A DNA stretch of 16,494 nucleotides from NCBI GenBank assembly GCA_964614375.1, contig CAZTLI010000069.1, forward strand, positions 1 through 16,494. The letters run 5' to 3'. Below are positions 14,471 to 16,494 of the stretch, in pieces (position 1 is the first letter of the stretch; the number at the start of each line of letters is the position of its first letter). A program made the position numbers and the translations under genes. The notes under the pieces were generated by a model. The model did no database searches and was not told the DNA's origin. It worked only from the letters and a program-made list of their open reading frames with translations. Source of the DNA: CAZTLI01 sp964614375 (GTDB taxonomy: Bacteria > Chloroflexota > Anaerolineae > Aggregatilineales > Phototrophicaceae).

Positions 14471-15804
14471 TGTGTATTCCACGCTTTGTCGATAGCCGCG
14501 AGAATGTCGGCAGTTTGTTTTATGAGTATTGTGGTGTCTATTGTCTGCACAGGGGCATAACGTCCCATTTCAATTTGATCAATACACATCTGGAGTTTTG
14601 CGCTAAGGGCGTTTGAGATGCCCTGTTGTGCCAGATAAGGTTGAATCTGCGTGATATGTACATCGGATATGTTAAGTCTATCGGTGCAGTAGCCAACGAC
14701 CGCTTCTTCAATGGATTTGTAGGTTGCATCGGTCTCACGCTGTTTTATTGCCACTTGTAGCCGTGTTTGGGCTGTGCGGAGGGCTTGCGATTGGCGGACG
14801 AGGGCTTGTTGTTGTGTGCGTCGTGCCGCGCGTACTTGCGTGCGCCAGGCAATTAAAGCAATTGCGGGTGTGATAAGCCATAGCAACCAGAAAGCCGCTG
14901 ACAAGTTACGACTTTCGTTGTCTACACTCGAAATAGGTCTCAGTTCGGTGCGTATGGCCGGTGCTGATGACGCTGTGTTTTCGATTGGCAGGAGTTCGCC
15001 GGGATTTGGATTAGGCAAAACTTCGACGATGATAGGGTCGCTTGCGACTGAACGATATGTACCTGTGCGGGGGTCGAAAAAACTGAACACCAGTGCGCGT
15101 ACCGTTTGTGCGCCCGCTTGACTTGGTATGACGACCCATTCGAAAATACGTTCAGAAACGACTGAGGTTTGTTGTGTGGTAGCAGGCTGCTCGATAATGT
15201 GCCAATCATCGGGTACAGGCGGTGTAGGTGGGAGAAGCTGTTCAAGATTGCCCGAACCGAGAATTCTCATCTGATATGTGTCGGGTTCGCCTGCTGTGAG
15301 TGTGTCAGGCGTCAGGAACACAGCTATATCAAACTGCCCAACTGCACCATCAAAACCAATGGGTGGATTTTCCGGCAGTGACCGCACATTGATGACGAAG
15401 CCAAACGTTTGCAATCGCTGCGGCGGTTGTCCCGGTTCATCAGTGATGAGGACAGTAGTAGGTTCGATGGGGATGTCACCTGCCTCTAAGGGATAGAGCA
15501 CGATTTCGACAGTCGTCAGGATATATTGACGTTCACCGATAATCTCTGCCCGGCTATGGGTTGTCGTTGTCCCATGCCAGAAGCCTTCAAATTCCGGCAA
15601 TGTCTCAATAGCCCGTCGTGATGAACCATCAAAGAAGCGAAATGTATAGGTTATAGCCTCGCCTGCATAGGGGCTTGTACTGCTGACAGCGGCATCAACA
15701 TAGAAATCTTCTTCTGATGAAAACAGAGGCACATCGTCTTGAGCGGTTGCCACAACACCGCCCAGCAGTATCAGCAAACCGAGCATGAGCCAGCGTGTCA
15801 TCAT
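14467..15804 (-). CDS. batD: BatD-like (oxygen tolerance) envelope protein
   Basis: A 445-residue exported protein with a signal peptide (LMLGLLILLGGVVATAQD). About 260 residues of Ig-like beta domains follow: VDAAVSSTSPYAGEAITYTF, FEGFWHGTTT, and a second unit with FDIAVFLTPDTLTAGEPDTY and VPDDWHIIEQP. WVVIPSQAGAQTV is a typical BatD segment. A single membrane helix lies at about residue 310-330 (FWLLWLITPAIALIAW), with a helical cytoplasmic tail after it. The ATG at 15804 shares a base with the batC stop (TGATG); a second ATG at 15801 is possible. Position between batC and batE supports the call. Family assignment rests on architecture and context. Confidence 0.83.
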   Translation of the reverse strand: MMTRWLMLGLLILLGGVVATAQDDVPLFSSEEDFYVDAAVSSTSPYAGEAITYTFRFFDGSSRRAIETLPEFEGFWHGTTTTHSRAEIIGERQYILTTVEIVLYPLEAGDIPIEPTTVLITDEPGQPPQRLQTFGFVINVRSLPENPPIGFDGAVGQFDIAVFLTPDTLTAGEPDTYQMRILGSGNLEQLLPPTPPVPDDWHIIEQPATTQQTSVVSERIFEWVVIPSQAGAQTVRALVFSFFDPRTGTYRSVASDPIIVEVLPNPNPGELLPIENTASSAPAIRTELRPISSVDNESRNLSAAFWLLWLITPAIALIAWRTQVRAARRTQQQALVRQSQALRTAQTRLQVAIKQRETDATYKSIEEAVVGYCTDRLNISDVHITQIQPYLAQQGISNALSAKLQMCIDQIEMGRYAPVQTIDTTILIKQTADILAAIDKAWNTQ

Positions 15805-16494
15805 CACCAATCCTGTCCGGCGGGTGGTTGGGGGGTGGCGATGTCTTGCAGATATTCGCGCAAGGTGCGTGGAGATTGCTCAACAGAATCAAGCACACGC
15901 TCGGCCTCGCTCACGGTCATATCGCCTCCCTCTTGTGGCAGGGGCGTCCCCTCGCCGATGCGCCCATCATCTGTATTGCCAAAGACCGTTGGTGTCGCGG
16001 ATAAATCTGGCGGCGCGTCCTGCGGCGGTGGGGTGGGTGTGGGGCCATCGAAGCCACCGGGATTGTTCGTCGGTGTGGCAGAAGTATCAGCCTGTGCATT
16101 ATCGGGTTCAGTTTGCTGTTCAATCGCCGTTGGCGTTGGCAGGCGAATATATCCCAGGGCGAGTTCCATATTGTAGCGGGCGTCTTCGTCGTCGGGATTC
16201 ATCAGCAGCACTTCACGATAGGCTGTTACGGCTTCGATATAGCGCCCCATCTGAAAGTAGATATTGCCCAGATTGTAATAGGCATGGGCGCGGTAGGTTG
16301 GGTCACCCGTGCCGATGATGTATTCGAGTGCCGCTGCTGCGCCGTCTAAATCGCCGGAGGCAGCGAGCGCGCTGGCGCTGTTAATATAAGCCGCCGGGTC
16401 ATCAGGACTGGTGACCTGTGCCGAGCGATACGTGTTAATGGCGGTTTCGTAGCTGCCGGATTCATAGTAACCATTACCTGAATTATTCAGTTCA
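15804..16494 (-). CDS. batC: BatC-like TPR protein (N-terminus cut by window edge)
   Basis: The frame is open to the right edge, giving at least 229 residues. It holds TPR units (YESGSYETAINTYRSA, GDLDGAAAALEYII, AYYNLGNIYFQMGRYIEAV, AYREVLLMNPDDEDARYNME) and then a Pro/Thr-rich low-complexity stretch. It ends with MTVSEAERVLDSVEQSPRTL, the form seen at the BatC C-terminus. TPRs mediate protein contacts, presumably with other Bat proteins. The missing N-terminus could be a signal peptide or a VWA domain, as BatB-BatC fusions exist. An internal ATG at 16250 cuts through a TPR and is not the start. The stop overlaps the start of batD. Confidence 0.8.
   Translation of the reverse strand, partial: ELNNSGNGYYESGSYETAINTYRSAQVTSPDDPAAYINSASALAASGDLDGAAAALEYIIGTGDPTYRAHAYYNLGNIYFQMGRYIEAVTAYREVLLMNPDDEDARYNMELALGYIRLPTPTAIEQQTEPDNAQADTSATPTNNPGGFDGPTPTPPPQDAPPDLSATPTVFGNTDDGRIGEGTPLPQEGGDMTVSEAERVLDSVEQSPRTLREYLQDIATPQPPAGQDW

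Noticed and set aside
15785..16318. 177-codon open frame on the plus strand
   Set aside because: It overlaps batC, whose TPR sequence and overlap with batD are convincing; the plus-strand product is Arg/Cys-rich without domains.

Overview
The window looks like a chromosomal segment of a Chloroflexota bacterium, probably from the Anaerolineae/Phototrophicales side. That placement is an inference from gene style: secreted LysM proteins with long Thr/Pro/Ala linkers, DUF192 and DUF503 neighbours, a bat operon and sucCD, all at roughly 50% GC. No rRNA or tRNA gene, insertion sequence, phage gene or CRISPR array was seen. Coding density is high and no gap between genes exceeds about 300 bases.

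Left part (1-3665). A gene cut by the left edge on the minus strand encodes a ParB-fold protein resembling the free-serine kinases SbnI/SerK. Diverging from it on the plus strand is a tight five-gene run: a NUDIX hydrolase, a DUF547 protein, a one-helix membrane protein with four extracytoplasmic cysteines, a HAD-family phosphatase-like protein with an altered catalytic motif, and a small two-helix membrane protein.

Centre-left (3730-7516). A near-consensus promoter drives a single polytopic membrane protein rich in conserved-looking histidines. A hairpin terminator follows, shared with the convergent minus-strand gene for a cytoplasmic GH31 alpha-glucosidase.

Centre (7578-11161, minus strand). 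A putative operon starts from a strong promoter near 11133-11161. It encodes, in transcription order, a secreted jelly-roll/LysM x3 protein, a DUF192 protein, a secreted LysM x3/M23 peptidase, and the GH31 enzyme. The first three are joined by ATGA stop/start overlaps, suggesting coupled translation of an envelope-binding and peptidoglycan-processing set. The GH31 start lies 31 bases downstream of its only good ribosome-binding site, with a GC-rich hairpin between.

Right part (11271-16494). DUF503 and sucC-sucD (succinyl-CoA synthetase, TCA cycle) read rightward. They meet batE, batD and batC reading leftward from the right edge (order of transcription batC-batD-batE). A hairpin terminator sits between the two blocks. 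batC is cut by the right edge; batA/batB would be expected beyond it.

No single locus clearly amounts to a new system. The best leads are the orphan histidine-rich membrane protein, the HAD protein with DxA in place of DxD, the SbnI/SerK-like gene, and the coupled LysM/DUF192/M23/GH31 cassette.
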